The translations under genes were made by a program, and so were the position numbers. Positions 53,647-64,000 of a stretch of 64,000 nt of DNA are shown here, in pieces; position 1 is the first letter of the stretch, and every line of letters begins with the position of its first letter. Source of the stretch: Nematopogon swammerdamellus (taxonomy: Eukaryota > Arthropoda > Insecta > Lepidoptera > Adelidae). The notes beneath the pieces were generated by a model, which was not told the DNA's origin, did not search any database, and saw only the letters and a list, made by a program, of their open reading frames with translations. The stretch lies in contig OX336353.1 of the NCBI GenBank assembly GCA_946902875.1, positions 17,063,151 to 17,127,150 on the forward strand, written 5' to 3'.

Positions 53647-54037
53647 GCCCGGGGTGCATATTTCCAAAGTCTAGCATTCGAGTTGCTCTGATTGGTCGTT
53701 TTCAAGTTTGGCGGGAAATATACATTTCGGAAAGATTTCCGAAAATAAAGTTTCTTAGGTGGTTATAAAAAAAATAACCATAACCAAATATTAACACCCT
53801 AACATTGCTTAAAAAAAGTAAAACAAAACTGACAAGAGGGACACGAACCCATGGCCGAGATCGAAACAATAAAACCCTACACTCTACCACTGAACCACTG
53901 AGCAACCAAAGTACATATGTGACCAAACGAATATCGGATTCAGTAGGTCCTCTGGGGGTGCCGGAGGCGGATCCAGACTCGTCTCTCCACCAATCAGAGC
54001 AACTCGCATACTAGACTTTGGAAATATGCGCCCGGGG
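53647..54037. mobile_element. inverted-repeat element carrying a tRNA-like sequence
   Basis: Arms 53647-53698 and 53989-54036 (about 50 bp, few mismatches) begin CCCGGGG(T/C)GCATATTTCC and include CTCTGATTGG. The middle holds the tRNA-like stretch at 53831-53907. Confidence 0.7.
53831..53907 (-). pseudogene. tRNA-like sequence (Gly-type)
   Basis: Minus strand: GGTTCAGTGGTAGAGTGT (A box) and GGGTTCGTGTCCC (B box), spaced as in tRNA-Gly. The acceptor and anticodon stems do not pair convincingly, so a pseudogene or SINE head is more likely than a working tRNA. Confidence 0.5.
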
Positions 54038-54478
54038 CGCTGGGACGCCAATTAGGGGCGCCAAAATCATCTACTACAATCCATCTAACCTTGGAGATCT
54101 AGGTGCCGATTGTTTCCGCTTGATCGCCATGCACGGCTACATCTATCGTGTTCGTGCACATATTCTAGTAGCCCTAGCTAGTAAGTGGCTCCCATTTCTG
54201 TGGTTTTACGCCTTCGCGAGCGCTCCGTTTTGGAAGGTTTTTATGTGCAATCGGCACTTCGGAGGATAAAGAAACCCGACGACAGTGGATTTCGAAGTTA
54301 TTTTCTATTGCAAATAGTAAATATTCCTCTGTACTAACGCTAAGAGATACGAGAGTTTTACGTCTTTACTGATTGTCTGTAAAGTTTGGTACGTAAAAAA
54401 CAAATATATATATATATGTTTATTTTTCGAAATACGTAAAAAAACACAAGTAAGTAGTCGACATTGCTCAGAAAATTT
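54038..54478. other. unassigned
   Basis: Starts GGGGCGCCAAAATC, a likely element end. An 83-aa ORF here has no domain. Confidence 0.3.
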
Positions 54479-54600
54479 GCGAGCTGAAGTGGCAGTGGGC
54501 TGGGCAGTGGGCACATCTGTCACAGACCCGACAAACGCTGGGGTAGACGCGTACTTGCGAATGGAGGCCACGTACAAGCAATGGCGCACTGGCGACACAT
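54479..54600 (+). pseudogene. LINE RT fragment (RTE-like ending)
   Basis: Reads LKWQWAGQWAHLSQTRQT, then EWRPRT, comparable to the KWAGHVARR...VLEWRPRTG ending of RTE-type proteins. A stop lies between the two parts. Confidence 0.5.
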
Positions 54601-54814
54601 GTTTTACTAGAAATTAGAGCTAGCAACAACTCCTCTACCCTATCTTCTTCGTGGGTATATATACTAATGCACACTTTTCACTCAAATTAATAAGAACGAG
54701 CGCGTGTTGGTTGAAGCAGTCGTCCGCTTAGTTTGCATTGCTCGCCTCTTGTGTGCAATGTTTAAAGATTAAAACATTAATTAAAATGCTTGTACTCACA
54801 AGCTACTTAATTAA

Positions 54815-54860
54815 TACTGAGCCGAGAAATGGCCACTTTTGGCCATTTCTCGGCTCAGTA
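54815..54860. repeat. perfect 21-bp-arm hairpin
   Basis: TACTGAGCCGAGAAATGGCCA (54815-54835), CTTT loop, then its exact reverse complement (54840-54860). The next 370 bp are plain AT-rich sequence. Confidence 0.85.
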
Positions 54861-55228
54861 TGTACTTTTAGAAAGTAAATTTTGAAAACATGAAACTAAT
54901 TTTAATAATAATTTCAAAAATTATTTATTCGTTTTAAAACATGGAATACGTGACATTAGCATCCTGCACTAGAATAAATCTCTCTTGTAGGAGTGCTTTC
55001 TTTAACAAATTATACATTAGTTAGATAATATGAGCTCAATTATATCATGCAATTTATATTAATGCATTGCATTTTGCAATACATTAGTTTACATTAATTA
55101 AAATATTTTTAAAAATTAAGGAAAACTAAAAAATTATAAAATAAATGGTTAAAGCTTTTTCTTATCTGGTGTGAATTTTACAATAAAAAAAAATATTTTC
55201 CTAGATAACTACATAAATCTAAATTCTT

Positions 55229-55380
55229 CATTTCATAACACGCCATAGATGGCGTGAGTGGCGCTATCCATGACATGGCGATAAGGAACCCTCGGTGCGC
55301 GAGTTCGACTCGCACTTGGCCGGTTTTTTTTAATACGAATTTCACGCGAGCGAAGCAGCGGGCAAAAGCTAGTAAGAATA
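55229..55380 (-). mobile_element. repeat L start plus repeat D start
   Basis: 55229-55334 is the first 100 bp of repeat L in reverse (CACGCCATAGATGGCGTGAG ... CTTGGCCGGTTTT). 55340-55377 is the GCGAGCGAAGCAGCGGGC and AAAAGCTAGTA start of repeat D in reverse. Confidence 0.65.
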
Positions 55381-56042
55381 AAGAACAGTGCCGTGGAATA
55401 TCCAGGCTGAACGTACTGAAATGCACACATTATAATAACAATTCGGCTTGCTATACATATATCTTTCACCTTACGGCGTTTTTCGACCATTGTAGAAAAT
55501 ACTTTCCGGCATAAATAAACTCGCACAAAGTGCTTCGCTGAGCGAAACTTTTCAAATTTGTTACGAACCAGATCCCCCCTTGCGAGAAAATTGTTTCGCA
55601 TGGAAGTAGCGACTTTTCCTTTAATTTCCTTTTAATTTTCATCCAAAGTTTCCTGTTTATCAAGCGAATTTCAGCAACCTACACTTAATGTGCCATGGAA
55701 CGCTGTGGAGTTCGCGCTGCTCGACAACTATTAAAACTTGCACCGACTAGGCTTACTTTAAGTCTACCACCCAAAATACATACCACAGTATTTAAAGTCT
55801 ATCGTACTACGCAAAATGCATGCATGTACAGTAACGCACAGCTACTAAACTACGAGCAAGAACAAGTATCGAGCGCGAAAGAGACGTCCATACGCGAAAC
55901 AGCTCCACAGTTAGGGCAGGCCTTCGTCACTCGCTCAAGGTCGCGAGTTAAATGCCTACCGCTTGGCGTAGCGGCTAATCTACAATTAACAGTGGGCCGC
56001 TATCCAGCCAGACCGGGCGCGTGGCGCTTTCGAATTTAGAAA
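55381..56042. other. upstream region of the THAP exon
   Basis: No TATA at a usual distance. A 114-aa ORF (55695-56039) overlaps the presumed 5' UTR and shows no domain. The last 60 bp are GC-rich and end TTAGAAA before the ATG. Confidence 0.35.
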
Positions 56043-56140
56043 ATGTCGAAATCACGTAAATATTGTGCAGTGGACGGGTGCAAAAGTCAACAGACAAATG
56101 AAAACTTGTCTTTTTTTTCATTGCCGAGAGACGAAGAAAG
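56043..56140 (+). CDS. first exon of a THAP-domain protein
   Basis: The 98-nt exon starts AAAATGTCG, a good insect start context. It encodes MSKSRKYCAVDGCKSQQTNE, then SFFSLPRDEE, and ends AAG|GTAAGT in phase 2. Cys-8 and Cys-13 (C-x4-C) and the SFF-x-LP box at 23-28 are the N-terminal half of a THAP zinc finger (C2CH, a DNA-binding fold). The second Cys, the His and the Trp lie in later exons, which I could not find up to the window end. THAP domains occur in host transcription factors and in P-element-type transposases; nothing here decides between them. Repeat families surround it within 700 bp. Confidence 0.75.
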
Positions 56141-56769
56141 GTAAGTATTTTGTTTAGTAGCATTTTGATTTATTTCTAGTAATTAAATTTATTCATATAG
56201 TAGGAGGTCATTGATTTAAAATGATATTATTATATTGCCAATAACATTAGTTAGATAACGCCGAACAGCGTGGTGTGTATGGCCTAATTCGTATAAGGAT
56301 AATAGGTACATTGTAGATGATCATTGATCATTAAATTTATTGATCAAACAAAACTATCACTAGAAGGTTGCACGCAATGCACGCTTCGATGTGAGAAACT
56401 AATTGTGACGCTAACGCATGCATGAATTTGTTCGCATGAATTTGCCGTAGCTAAATATCATATCGTTGGTAGCTAGAACGATAAAAGTTGGTAGGTATCA
56501 TCTTCATTTTATTCCTCACAATAAGACAGCACAAAGGCACAGCCCTTAACGCGCTGAACGACGCGCTTTCGAGATAGAGTTACACGACAGAAAGAGAAGC
56601 GAAATGTAGGCGGTTATCGTGGTTAGGCATGCAGCTCTGTGCGAGTCAATTTGTACTTTATCGCGTCGTCGCAGAGTAGCTATTTCTTTGTGAGTGTTTG
56701 TACAGAGCAGCTTCTGTACGGAGTACTCTTTTCTATTCTGTGGTTAGGGCATGCCAGTCATAATGCGGT
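56141..56769. other. probable intron of the THAP gene
   Basis: AT-rich start with GATCATTGATCA (56322-56333) palindromic words. No second exon with the expected Cys-x2-His was found. Confidence 0.35.
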
Positions 56770-57320
56770 CGGCATCGACATCTATTTTATAGATCGAACG
56801 TCGTACGATGCAACTTGTGTTAGACGTCGGTACAAGTGTGCGTGCACGCACACGCAGTATTGTGATACGTGACACGATCCCTACGACGACGATGCTATCG
56901 CGCTCTCGCCCCCACCCGCCCACAGATGACAAGAACGAGCGAGAAAGACGTCATGCGGCGCGTTTGTCGTCTTTCCGCCCACTCCCATCACCAGCAGGCA
57001 AGCGAGAACGAGAACGCGATACCACCGCACCGTCACACGATCCTATCCATGACAGCATGGCTTCTTAACACGCCATAACATGCTCAGGTGAAACTAACAA
57101 CAACGTTTGTCACTGTCACTCTTTATAACAGCAACCGGGCATGCTGCACACACGCGTCACCGAATCGGTACAGACTTGCGTGCGTTCAACACGCGCCGCA
57201 CACGCCGTATGAAGCGGCTGTCCGTGAAATCTGCACTATATGCAGGTCTCGTCAAGAACATATTTTTGTCGGGAGTGATGTATGGGATGGGCCAATCTAT
57301 AAAATAGATATCGATGGCGG
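56770..57320. mobile_element. MITE family K, copy 2
   Basis: Ends CATCGACATCTATTTTATAG and CTATAAAATAGATATCGATG are inverted. It matches 47142-47975 in reverse. The inner hairpin (CGCTCTCGCCC...AAGCGAGAACGAGAACGCG) is kept but diverged. Confidence 0.75.
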
Positions 57321-57582
57321 GAGGAACATCCGGAGTGTGAAAGGGACGCGGACGGAGCGTACGAATGCGTGAATGTCAGTTTCTCGCGCTTCTGTGATAG
57401 ATGCCACCACCACCACCGGTCACTCACTGTACACGAAAAAAATAAAATGCGTTTTGGAAACTTTTTGTATGGTCACTCCCTCAGTCAGTTTGTACTAGTA
57501 TGGATGTTGCTATGATGAACTTGCAACTCTTACCTATTCCTTGCCATCCAAACTATCTAAACGCAAATCCGAACACCCATTT

Positions 57583-57968
57583 TAGGTCTGTCTGTCTTTC
57601 TGTCTGTTTGTCCGTCCGTCGTAGGGCTGTATCGTTTAAGCCGTAATAAATAGCCGGTTGAAATTTTCACAGAATGTGTTATTATGGCGGATGTGCCAAA
57701 AAATAAAAAGTTAATATTAAGGGGGGTCCCCATACAAAAAACGTTACGTTATTAGGACATATTCCCGCTACTGAATAATAGATGGCGCCACAGGTATTTA
57801 TATTTTACATTATAGAAAGGCAAAATATGGATGAATATGGTTTCTTGCATTGATTTTATAGGGTCCCGACAGGGTTATAAAATCAATGTTTCTTATGGGT
57901 ACAGGTTTGGTATAGCGGATCTAAGGAACCCTCCGTGCGCGAATAAAACTCGCACTTTACCGATTTTT
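57583..57968 (-). mobile_element. repeat L
   Basis: CTGTCTGTCTTTCTG microsatellite, then GAAATTTTCACAGAATGTG, GGGGGGTCCCCATAC and GAATAAAACTCGCAC. The first 60 bp after 57505 are unassigned. Confidence 0.7.
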
Positions 57969-58167
57969 GTTTTCTTAATATAAAGTTTTTGAAAACCCAT
58001 CACATCATGGTCTGGGAGTAAACGCCGCGCCTGTCATCAACATCAACAGGATAGGCGCGATAGTCTGCAAATCTGCTGGTATGGTACCTAGCTTAGCGTG
58101 GTTCCGCGAGGGGATAGAGTCAAGTGTAGGTACACATAAGTTGGTGTGCCTTAATTAATAATAATAA

Positions 58168-58405
58168 TTGTTTTTATGTAATCCGGTATGGGTGGCTGAG
58201 TTGGAGGGGCCAAAGTACATGCTCCGATCAGCCAATATCACCTCCGAGAAGGTAGGTGCCATGCCGGAGACTTCTCTGGATTGCTGGCTATACTGGACTA
58301 GAGGAGAACACAACCGAGGCTGCTTTGCGGCCATCTTACATCCAGTACGGTGGTATCAATCCAGTCGGCTACAATTTGAGCCTACCACCTAGTAAGGGGA
58401 AATAG
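58168..58405 (-). mobile_element. SINE A, body
   Basis: TTTTATGTAATCCGGTATGG to CACCTAGTAAGGGGAAATAG. The head is missing. Confidence 0.8.
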
Positions 58406-58436
58406 TAAAGTATCTGGATCTGCAGCACGAGTTTAT

Positions 58437-58565
58437 CAAAATGTGGCACGTCGACTCGACGATCGTTGTGCCCATAGTCGTATCGGCGTATGGGCTGGAA
58501 GAGCCTCGACGACCACCTTTAAGAAGCTCTCGCTGAGTGGTTGGGTCAAGGGCCAGATCCAGAAG
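58437..58565 (+). pseudogene. LINE protein C-terminal fragment
   Basis: Reads MWHVDSTIVVPIVVSAYGLEE, comparable to the W...V..VPIVIGA.G box near the end of some LINE proteins. A stop follows after about 30 residues; an AATAAATAG-type end is at 58727. Confidence 0.45.
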
Positions 58566-58739
58566 TCAGCCCTACTCGACACTGCGTCCGGAGGTTTCTC
58601 TCTTTGGGTCCCGACCATCATCGGTAGCCTGGGCCCCGGTGCGGTGGTGGAAACTCCATTTGATTTTGTATTAATTTTAGATTTTATGTTTGTAAAATGT
58701 AAAATTAATATTAAGAAAAATTGTAAATAAATAGATAAA

Positions 58740-59397
58740 ATCTAATAGAAGCTCGGCCTCCGACCTCACACCAATAACGCACTAATATATTCTGCGTCTA
58801 GCACTTAAACATTTTCTGTCTCCGCATAAAGCACTCAGTAAGTAAGGAAATATCGACCTCGAGAAATGCTAAACTATTACCATATTTCTCTCCGAGCGAC
58901 AAATCCTTACGAATGGGAGTGCAGTATTGTGTACAGTACCGCGCTTTGCAAGTTAAATGTACGGTCCGCTTGAAAAGTACAGATATATTTAAACAACCTT
59001 GTCTGATTACTGATCGAACGCTTCGTGGAGTGTTTGCAAAGGAGCTGAGCCGGATAATTAATGTGATATGGTTCTATACGCGTGTACACTCTTTTGTTGA
59101 CTGTACGGTGCGGCTCGGCCTAGAGTGCCTTAGCGAATGACATGAAGAATTTGACAAATGTATACTTAAGTAGATTTTTCTCGCCGCTCTGCCAGCGACA
59201 TTGTCAGATTACGTTGAAGGTATGGTTACCGCGGATTGTTACGTAAGAAAACTAACTGATCCCGCGCCTGCCCTCCGTGGAAAAATATCTTTTAACCGTC
59301 CGTAGTTGGTCCTTAGACATTCTAGAAAAAGTGAGTGAAAAGTCCATGTGAACTGATTGAGTAGTTCTAGACTAAAACGCGAACATGGAATCTTAAG
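58740..59397. other. unassigned
   Basis: 58748-58765 (GCTCGGCCTCCGACCTC) may be a last remnant of the 69-bp repeat family. ORFs at 58913-59140 have no domain. Confidence 0.3.
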
Positions 59398-59790
59398 CGT
59401 CGGGTGGCCGAGTGGTTTGGGCATCGGCTTCTCATGCGAGGGGTCCGAGGTTCGAATCCGGTCGGCGTGAACCAATGAGTTTTTTTGACGAAAAAATTTA
59501 CGTGCATACCTACACCTGCTACTTCACCGTTCGGAACCGGTGTAAAACTGTAGGTCCCTTCCCTTGCCCCTTACTAGGTGGTAGGCTCAAATTGTAGCCG
59601 ACTGGGTTGGTACCAACCACCGTACTGGATGTAAGATGGCCGCATAGCAGCCTCGGCTGTGCTCTCCTCTAGTCCAGTATAGCCAGCAATCCAGGGAAGT
59701 CTCCGGTATGGCACCTACTTTCTCGGAGTTGATATTGGCTGGTCGGAGCATTTGCTTTGGCCCCTCCGACGCAGCCACCCATAAAACTGA
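59398..59790 (+). mobile_element. SINE A, full length
   Basis: Head: GTCGGGTGGCCGAGTGG, GAGGTTCGAATCCGGTCGG. The body is complete and ends GACGCAGCCACCCATAAAAC. Confidence 0.9.
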
Positions 59791-59811
59791 ACCAATAAAT
59801 CAGTATTTTTT

Positions 59812-59985
59812 AGGGTTCCGTCGCCAGCGACGCGGGCATGGATTAAAATCTGACAGATGTCTGTCCGTCCGTCTGTCCGTGTGTCTGTCACACTCACACG
59901 CGCTGTCCGATGTGATTACTCCGGAACATAAGAGCTCAGCAAATCTAGAAACAATTAACAATGTAAAAAAAATATGAACAATGTA
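59812..59985. repeat. repeat L-related element
   Basis: Starts TTTTTAGGGTTCCGTCG, has a CCGT/CTGT microsatellite (59855-59890) and GATTACTCCGGAACATAAG. It shares the end of L but not its middle. Confidence 0.55.
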
Positions 59986-60005
59986 GTAAATTTTGTCCTT
60001 TGAAA

Positions 60006-60330
60006 GTTGTGTGGGGCCGGTACTTAAAAAGAATAGCCCCACTGCATCTCTCCCCGTGCATGTCGTAAAAGGCGACTAAGGGATAAGGACAAGATACCGT
60101 GCTAAAGGGCGACAGGCTCGCCACCTCTCACCTTGGCACGATACTTCCACCAAGTCATGCAGCAGGTGGTTCTTCGTGCCTTACTTGCTGCTTGATCGAT
60201 CGATGTCTTGTTCGAATACTTTGCGAAACGTGGTGGTCGGTGTTGTACTGTAATTTAGCAGAGTTCTTGCAGCACAACACCGATTGCTCTGCTTACCCCG
60301 ATTGTCGGGATTCAGCGTGTGTGATATGTA
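60006..60330 (+). repeat. repeat C, complete reference copy
   Basis: GTTGTGTGGGGCCGGTACTT to GATTGTCGGGATTCAGCG. Best-preserved copy in the window; includes GGTCGGTGTTGTACTG and its near-inverse CAGCACAACACCGATT. Confidence 0.8.
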
Positions 60331-60507
60331 TGAAAGTATTAAAGGGAAAATCATTGACTTATTAAATATATTACTATCTCTGGAGAAAATATCATTCTTG
60401 TGGGCTGCGGCGCGATCGCTGCGCACCCTCGCTATGCGCGCAAGAAGAAAATGGCTACGGAATCCTGTTTCTGAACAACGTTCGATATTAATGGCTTTTT
60501 TTATCAG

Positions 60508-60814
60508 TTATCTCTATCTCTATATCTACTTCTTATAAAAGGTAACGTTTCTGTATGTACATATGTTTGAGGTAAACTTCGGAATCACTGAACGTATTTT
60601 GATGCGGTTGTTACCAATGTAAAGAGTAGTTCTTGAGGCTCACTATATACCACCAAGAAAGCCTTGGGGCTGAGCAGTATCAAAGAAAGTAGAGTATGAT
60701 CGGAATTTAGTTTCGAATGGTAGTAATAGATGGCGTTAAAAGTTCTGTTGCGTTGCGTTGCAGTATGGGATTAGCAGTATTGAGTTTACCGCGAGCGAAG
60801 CCTCGGACAAAAGG
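60508..60814 (-). repeat. repeat D
   Basis: TTATCTCTATCTCTATATC through GGTAAACTTCGGAATCAC to GCGAGCGAAGCCTCGGAC. The SINE B at 60815 replaces its last bases (AAAAGCTAG). Confidence 0.7.
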
Positions 60815-61199
60815 TTTTTTTTTATGGAAACTGACAACGGTTGGCTACATCACCTACAACGTCCGTGATGTCAGCCCATGACACCGGGTGAACTAGGTGC
60901 CATGTCAGTGCGTCCTCCTTTGATCCTGCCGGCTACACTGAACTGGTCGGAAAACACAAACTATTTACATAGCCGTTTAGACCGACGTTTCATTCAGTGC
61001 GGTGGTACCAACGGGGGCGGGTTAAACCCTACCACCAAGTAAGATTAGGAGGGAAGGGACCTACAGTTTTACGAGGAATCCGAACCTCGGTCAGCCTCCA
61101 ACGGTCAGCGGTCACCCATCCATGTACTGACCGCACCCAGCGTTGCTTAACATTCAATAGCGACAGTTGACTGTCTGCACCACTGAGCTATCGAGGCTG
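60815..61199 (-). mobile_element. SINE B, full length
   Basis: Complete reverse copy, with the 5S-like stretch at about 61105-61150 (CACCCATCCATGTACTGACC) and GCTATCGAGGCTG at the end. Inserted at the end of a repeat D. Confidence 0.9.
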
Positions 61200-61667
61200 T
61201 GGTAGTGGTAAAAAGGTAGTGTGATTCATATTTTTTACAGCCGTCTAGGATACCTTTACATAAGCATTCTTACATAGTTCGCGAGCTATTCACGCAGTCC
61301 ACAGCACTTTCAACCGTCAAGATTATTGCAGAGTCGACGCTAGGCGACGGCGACGCCGACGCGACGCCGCCGCCGCCGTCGCGTCGCGACGCCTGACGCT
61401 GTAACCACGGCGGCGGTATGAAAATTAAGCGCTTTGATGCACCTCGCTAGCTGCAGCATCCATCACTTGTTCATCTCTAAGTACTTTCTCGCGTCGTTAT
61501 AAGTTCTAGGGAGCGACGCGATGCCAGTAAAATTCACACTGATAGATATAGTGCCACCAGGAAGTTATGATCCGTGGGAAATATGATAAACTGCTGCATT
61601 CCTAAGAAAGAAGGGACGTGAACTTGATGGAAAGTTGGTCGATAATTTAGGTTATTAAGTCATACAA
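61200..61667. other. CG-rich patch, then unassigned
   Basis: 61335-61400 is almost pure GCGACG/GCCGCC with inverted symmetry (GGCGTCGCGACGCG type). TCGCGTCGTTATAAGTTC...GGGAGCGACGCG near 61490-61520 repeats the theme. Looks like a decayed MITE. Confidence 0.35.
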
Positions 61668-61842
61668 GGTCGAAACGGCTATGTAAATAGTTCGTGTTTT
61701 CCGTCCAGTTTAGTGTAGCCGACATGAAATGAAGGGAAGCACTGACATGGCACCTAGTTCACCCTGTGTTATGGGCTGACATCACGGATGTTGTAGGTGA
61801 TGTAGCCAACCGTGTCAGGTTCCATAAAAAAAAAAAAAAAAT
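61668..61842 (+). mobile_element. SINE B, 3' end
   Basis: GGTCGAAACGGCTATG to GTCAGGTTCCAT plus a poly(A) tail. Confidence 0.8.
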
Positions 61843-61947
61843 ACAATTTATCGACAAACTTTCGACCGAAAGTTCACATTCCTTCTTAGGAATGATTGCG
61901 TCACTCTTCACTTCACTGGAGTGACGAACGGATAGCATAAGTATACG

Positions 61948-62150
61948 TACATACCACACGCTGTAGCCCGACAATCGGGGTAAGCAGAGTAATCCGTGTT
62001 GTGCTGCAAGTACTCTAGTAAATCGCAGCACAAAACCTAATTCTTTCTCTGTATTTTATTCCTCATTTTACTGGTTGACTGGAAAAAATCACTTGTAGTG
62101 ATAAATCCGCTTTTGCGCACTCCTGTATTTCTTCTTTCTTGTCGTGTACT
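61948..62150. repeat. repeat C (-) end, then tail family E (+)
   Basis: 61948-62040: CACACGCTGTAGCCCGAC to CAGCACAAAACCTAATTC in reverse C. 62062-62130: GGTTGACTGGAAAAAATC, AGTGATAAATCCGC. Confidence 0.6.
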
Positions 62151-62194
62151 CCGTAGTTACCCCATACGGATTGCTAAGCTTGCTGCGTATGTCT

Positions 62195-62475
62195 GTCTAT
62201 CTTCGGAACCGTAATAGCTAGCCGGTTGAAATTTTCACAAAGTATGGGTTATTTTGGTGGATATAAAATCCAAAGAGTTTGTATTACGTCGAGCGCAGCG
62301 ACGTAATACAAACTCTTTGATAAAATCAAATAATAAAAAAAAGAAAATGTGAAAAATTAAAGGATTCGTGAAAAAAAAACGTTTCTCGTATGGGGACCCC
62401 CATACGAGAAATGATTTTTTTTTCAACTTTTTTTTGTAGTGCGGTGCGCGAGTCCGACTCGTACTTGGCCGTTTT
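62195..62475 (-). mobile_element. repeat L with two hairpins
   Basis: AACCGTAATAGCTAGCCGG to GTCCGACTCGTACTTGGCC. It contains a perfect 21-bp-arm hairpin (62271-62291/62299-62319) and a TTCTCGTATGGGG inverted pair at about 62383-62411, neither present in the other copies. Confidence 0.75.
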
Positions 62476-62825
62476 TTTTTCCTTATCTAAAGTTATATAA
62501 TTCTATAAATAATGTTTTTTGTCAAACGCGAAAAGCTGCCTCTTATCTTACATTTGAAATTCGCGAAATTCGTAAAGTTTTGTATTAATCTCGTCTTTCA
62601 CGAGCTCCTCAGAGTAGTTCAACTTTAACTCTATCATCAAAGTACTTAATTAATGAAATACAAACAGACAAACACAAGTTGGAGCACTCGCGCTGTGCTG
62701 ACTGCGCTGATAGGGTAACCGTTTATAATTCCTTGAAAGCAGGACGAGCATAAAAAGCCTAAACTTTTGGGGCAAAACTCCGGACATGAAGGAAAATGCG
62801 AATTTTTCATCTATACTGTAAGTTT
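62476..62825. other. unassigned
   Basis: AT-rich; nothing recognised. Confidence 0.3.
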
Positions 62826-63098
62826 CGGACCGTGGTTCGGATTCCACGTAAAACTGTAGGTCCCTTCCCTTTTTACCTTACTAGGTGGTAGGGTTTATCA
62901 CGCCCGGCTTGGTACCACCGCACTGAATGAAACTTCGATCGAAACGGCTATGTAAATAGTTTGTGTTTTCCGTCCAGTGTGGCCGACATGAAATGAAGGG
63001 AAGCACTTACATGACACCTAGTTCACCCGGTGTTATGGGCTGACATCACGGATGTTGTAGGTGATGTAGCCAACCGTGTCAGTTTCCATAAAAATAAA
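62826..63098 (+). mobile_element. SINE B, from the B box to the 3' end
   Basis: GGACCGTGGTTCGGATTCC to GTCAGTTTCCATAAAAA. It abuts repeat L. Confidence 0.8.
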
Positions 63099-63492
63099 AA
63101 ACGGCCAAGTGCGAGTCGAACTCGCGCACCTAGGGTTCCGTATCGCCATGTCATGACCAGCGCCACTCACGCCATCTAGATGGCGTGTTATGGAATGCTT
63201 CATATTAGTTAAATGTCATGATTAGTTAAAATGCTTCATAATCTATTCGGTAGATGGCGCGCGCGCATACATTTTTTGGTTTATTCTATGGGAACCCCCG
63301 TGAATTTTACTTTTTCTTATTTGTATTATTTGTTGTTATATCGGCCGTAATAACACATATTCTGTGAACATTTCAACGGGCTACCTATTACGGTTCAAGA
63401 GATACAGCCCTCGGACAGACAGACAGACAGACGGCGGCGGCGCGGCGTAGGCTTAGTAATAGGGTCCCGTACCGGATACGGAACCCTAACAA
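63099..63492 (+). mobile_element. repeat L, complete copy
   Basis: ACGGCCAAGTGCGAGTCG to CGGATACGGAACCCTAAC, with a short GACA microsatellite (63415-63432). Confidence 0.8.
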
Positions 63493-63749
63493 GTGCGTCC
63501 CAAGACTCAGTGGCCGATGGGTATCTATACCCTCACTACATAATAGAAAGCACCACAATGTGTTCGCGAGAATATTCTAACATTTTCTCTGTCCGCCTGG
63601 TGGTGTTACTAGCAGACAGAATGTCTGTGGTTTATGACTATAGGATCGTAAACACAAGTGTTGGTGCTTCAGTTGGGGATCTTTTAGCCATCAAATGCAC
63701 CTTACTTCGTGTTGCGGTCAGAGGCTTTATTTTGTTTTGATTTTTTATT

Positions 63750-64000
63750 ATTTTTAGGGTTCTGTACCGTCTACTATTTAGTAAAAGCCTACGCCCCGCC
63801 TTCCTTGTGTCTGCTGTATCTTTGAGCTGTAACCGGTTGAATTTTTCACAGAATAATATGTGCTAAAATAAAATAAAATAAAAATTAAATATCGGATATC
63901 CGAATAAATAATAAAAAAAAAATACAAGAAGTAAAAAAATGAAGCGGGGTCTCCATACAAGAAACGTGTTTTTAAAGGTTTTTGTTTTTTTTTTCTCTAT
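63750..64000 (-). mobile_element. repeat L, cut by the window end
   Basis: TTTTTAGGGTTCTGTACCG, then GGTTGAATTTTTCACAG and GGGGTCTCCATACAAG. No microsatellite. The 257 bp before it (63493-63749) hold a 76-aa ORF without domain. Confidence 0.65.

Overview
The window looks like repeat-dense accessory DNA from a lepidopteran (moth or butterfly) nuclear genome. The evidence is the set of recurring repeat families: a 'GGCCAAGTGCGAGTCG ... GACG/GACA ... GGAACCCTAA' element, a tail reading 'AAGTCCGCCTTTG ... GTGCAATAAAG', a 'CTAGCTTTTGCCCGCGGCTTCGC' element and 'GTCGTAAAAGGCGACTAAGGGAT' tails. From memory these are typical of Lepidoptera; I could not run a database search. The species is not determined. 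All repeat boundaries were read by eye and may be off by about 10 bp.

Only three host-gene loci have real support. (1) 34820-35854 (-) is an intronless, GC-rich, 344-aa galactoside alpha-1,2-fucosyltransferase-like protein (GT11 type). (2) 29957-30796 (-) holds two exons of a chymotrypsin-fold serine protease homologue whose catalytic His is replaced by Ser. A separate Ser/Thr/Asn-rich exon at 28987-29598 (-) may or may not belong to it. (3) 56043-56140 (+) is the first exon of a THAP zinc-finger protein.

Most of the rest is mobile DNA. Non-LTR reverse transcriptase ORFs, all 5'-truncated, lie at 3545-4708, 4884-6161 and 22060-23371 (frameshifted), with smaller remnants at about 18.4, 24.6, 37.0, 45.5, 46.0, 46.7, 54.5 and 58.5 kb. 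SINEs are abundant. SINE A has a Leu/Ser-tRNA-like head. SINE B has a tRNA head that carries an inserted 5S rRNA internal control region. A third form joins repeat C to the same body. All three share one body, so Pol III heads appear to have been exchanged.

From 33 to 49 kb the DNA is dominated by inverted structures: a foldback-like element (33244-34114); an 87-bp-arm perfect palindrome just 3' of the fucosyltransferase gene (34611-34787); a 3.5-kb head-to-head duplication of 69-bp repeat arrays (37390-40905); and, next to it, a 7.9-kb transposon (40929-48805). That transposon has 95-bp TIRs with TGT...ACA ends, a 4-bp GGAT target duplication, and sits inside a SINE B. It carries a higher-order tandem repeat, a 310-bp-arm foldback and many nested repeats, and no long ORF. 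Its ends fit Ginger-type DNA transposons, but no transposase is visible. This is the best candidate for something undescribed.

Tandem arrays elsewhere are 29 bp x 13 (16334), 158 bp x 4 (18960), about 166 bp (24798 and 26967, one array split by a 1.48-kb block), 33 bp (51389) and 655 bp (41920). No CRISPR, rRNA gene or intact tRNA gene was found.
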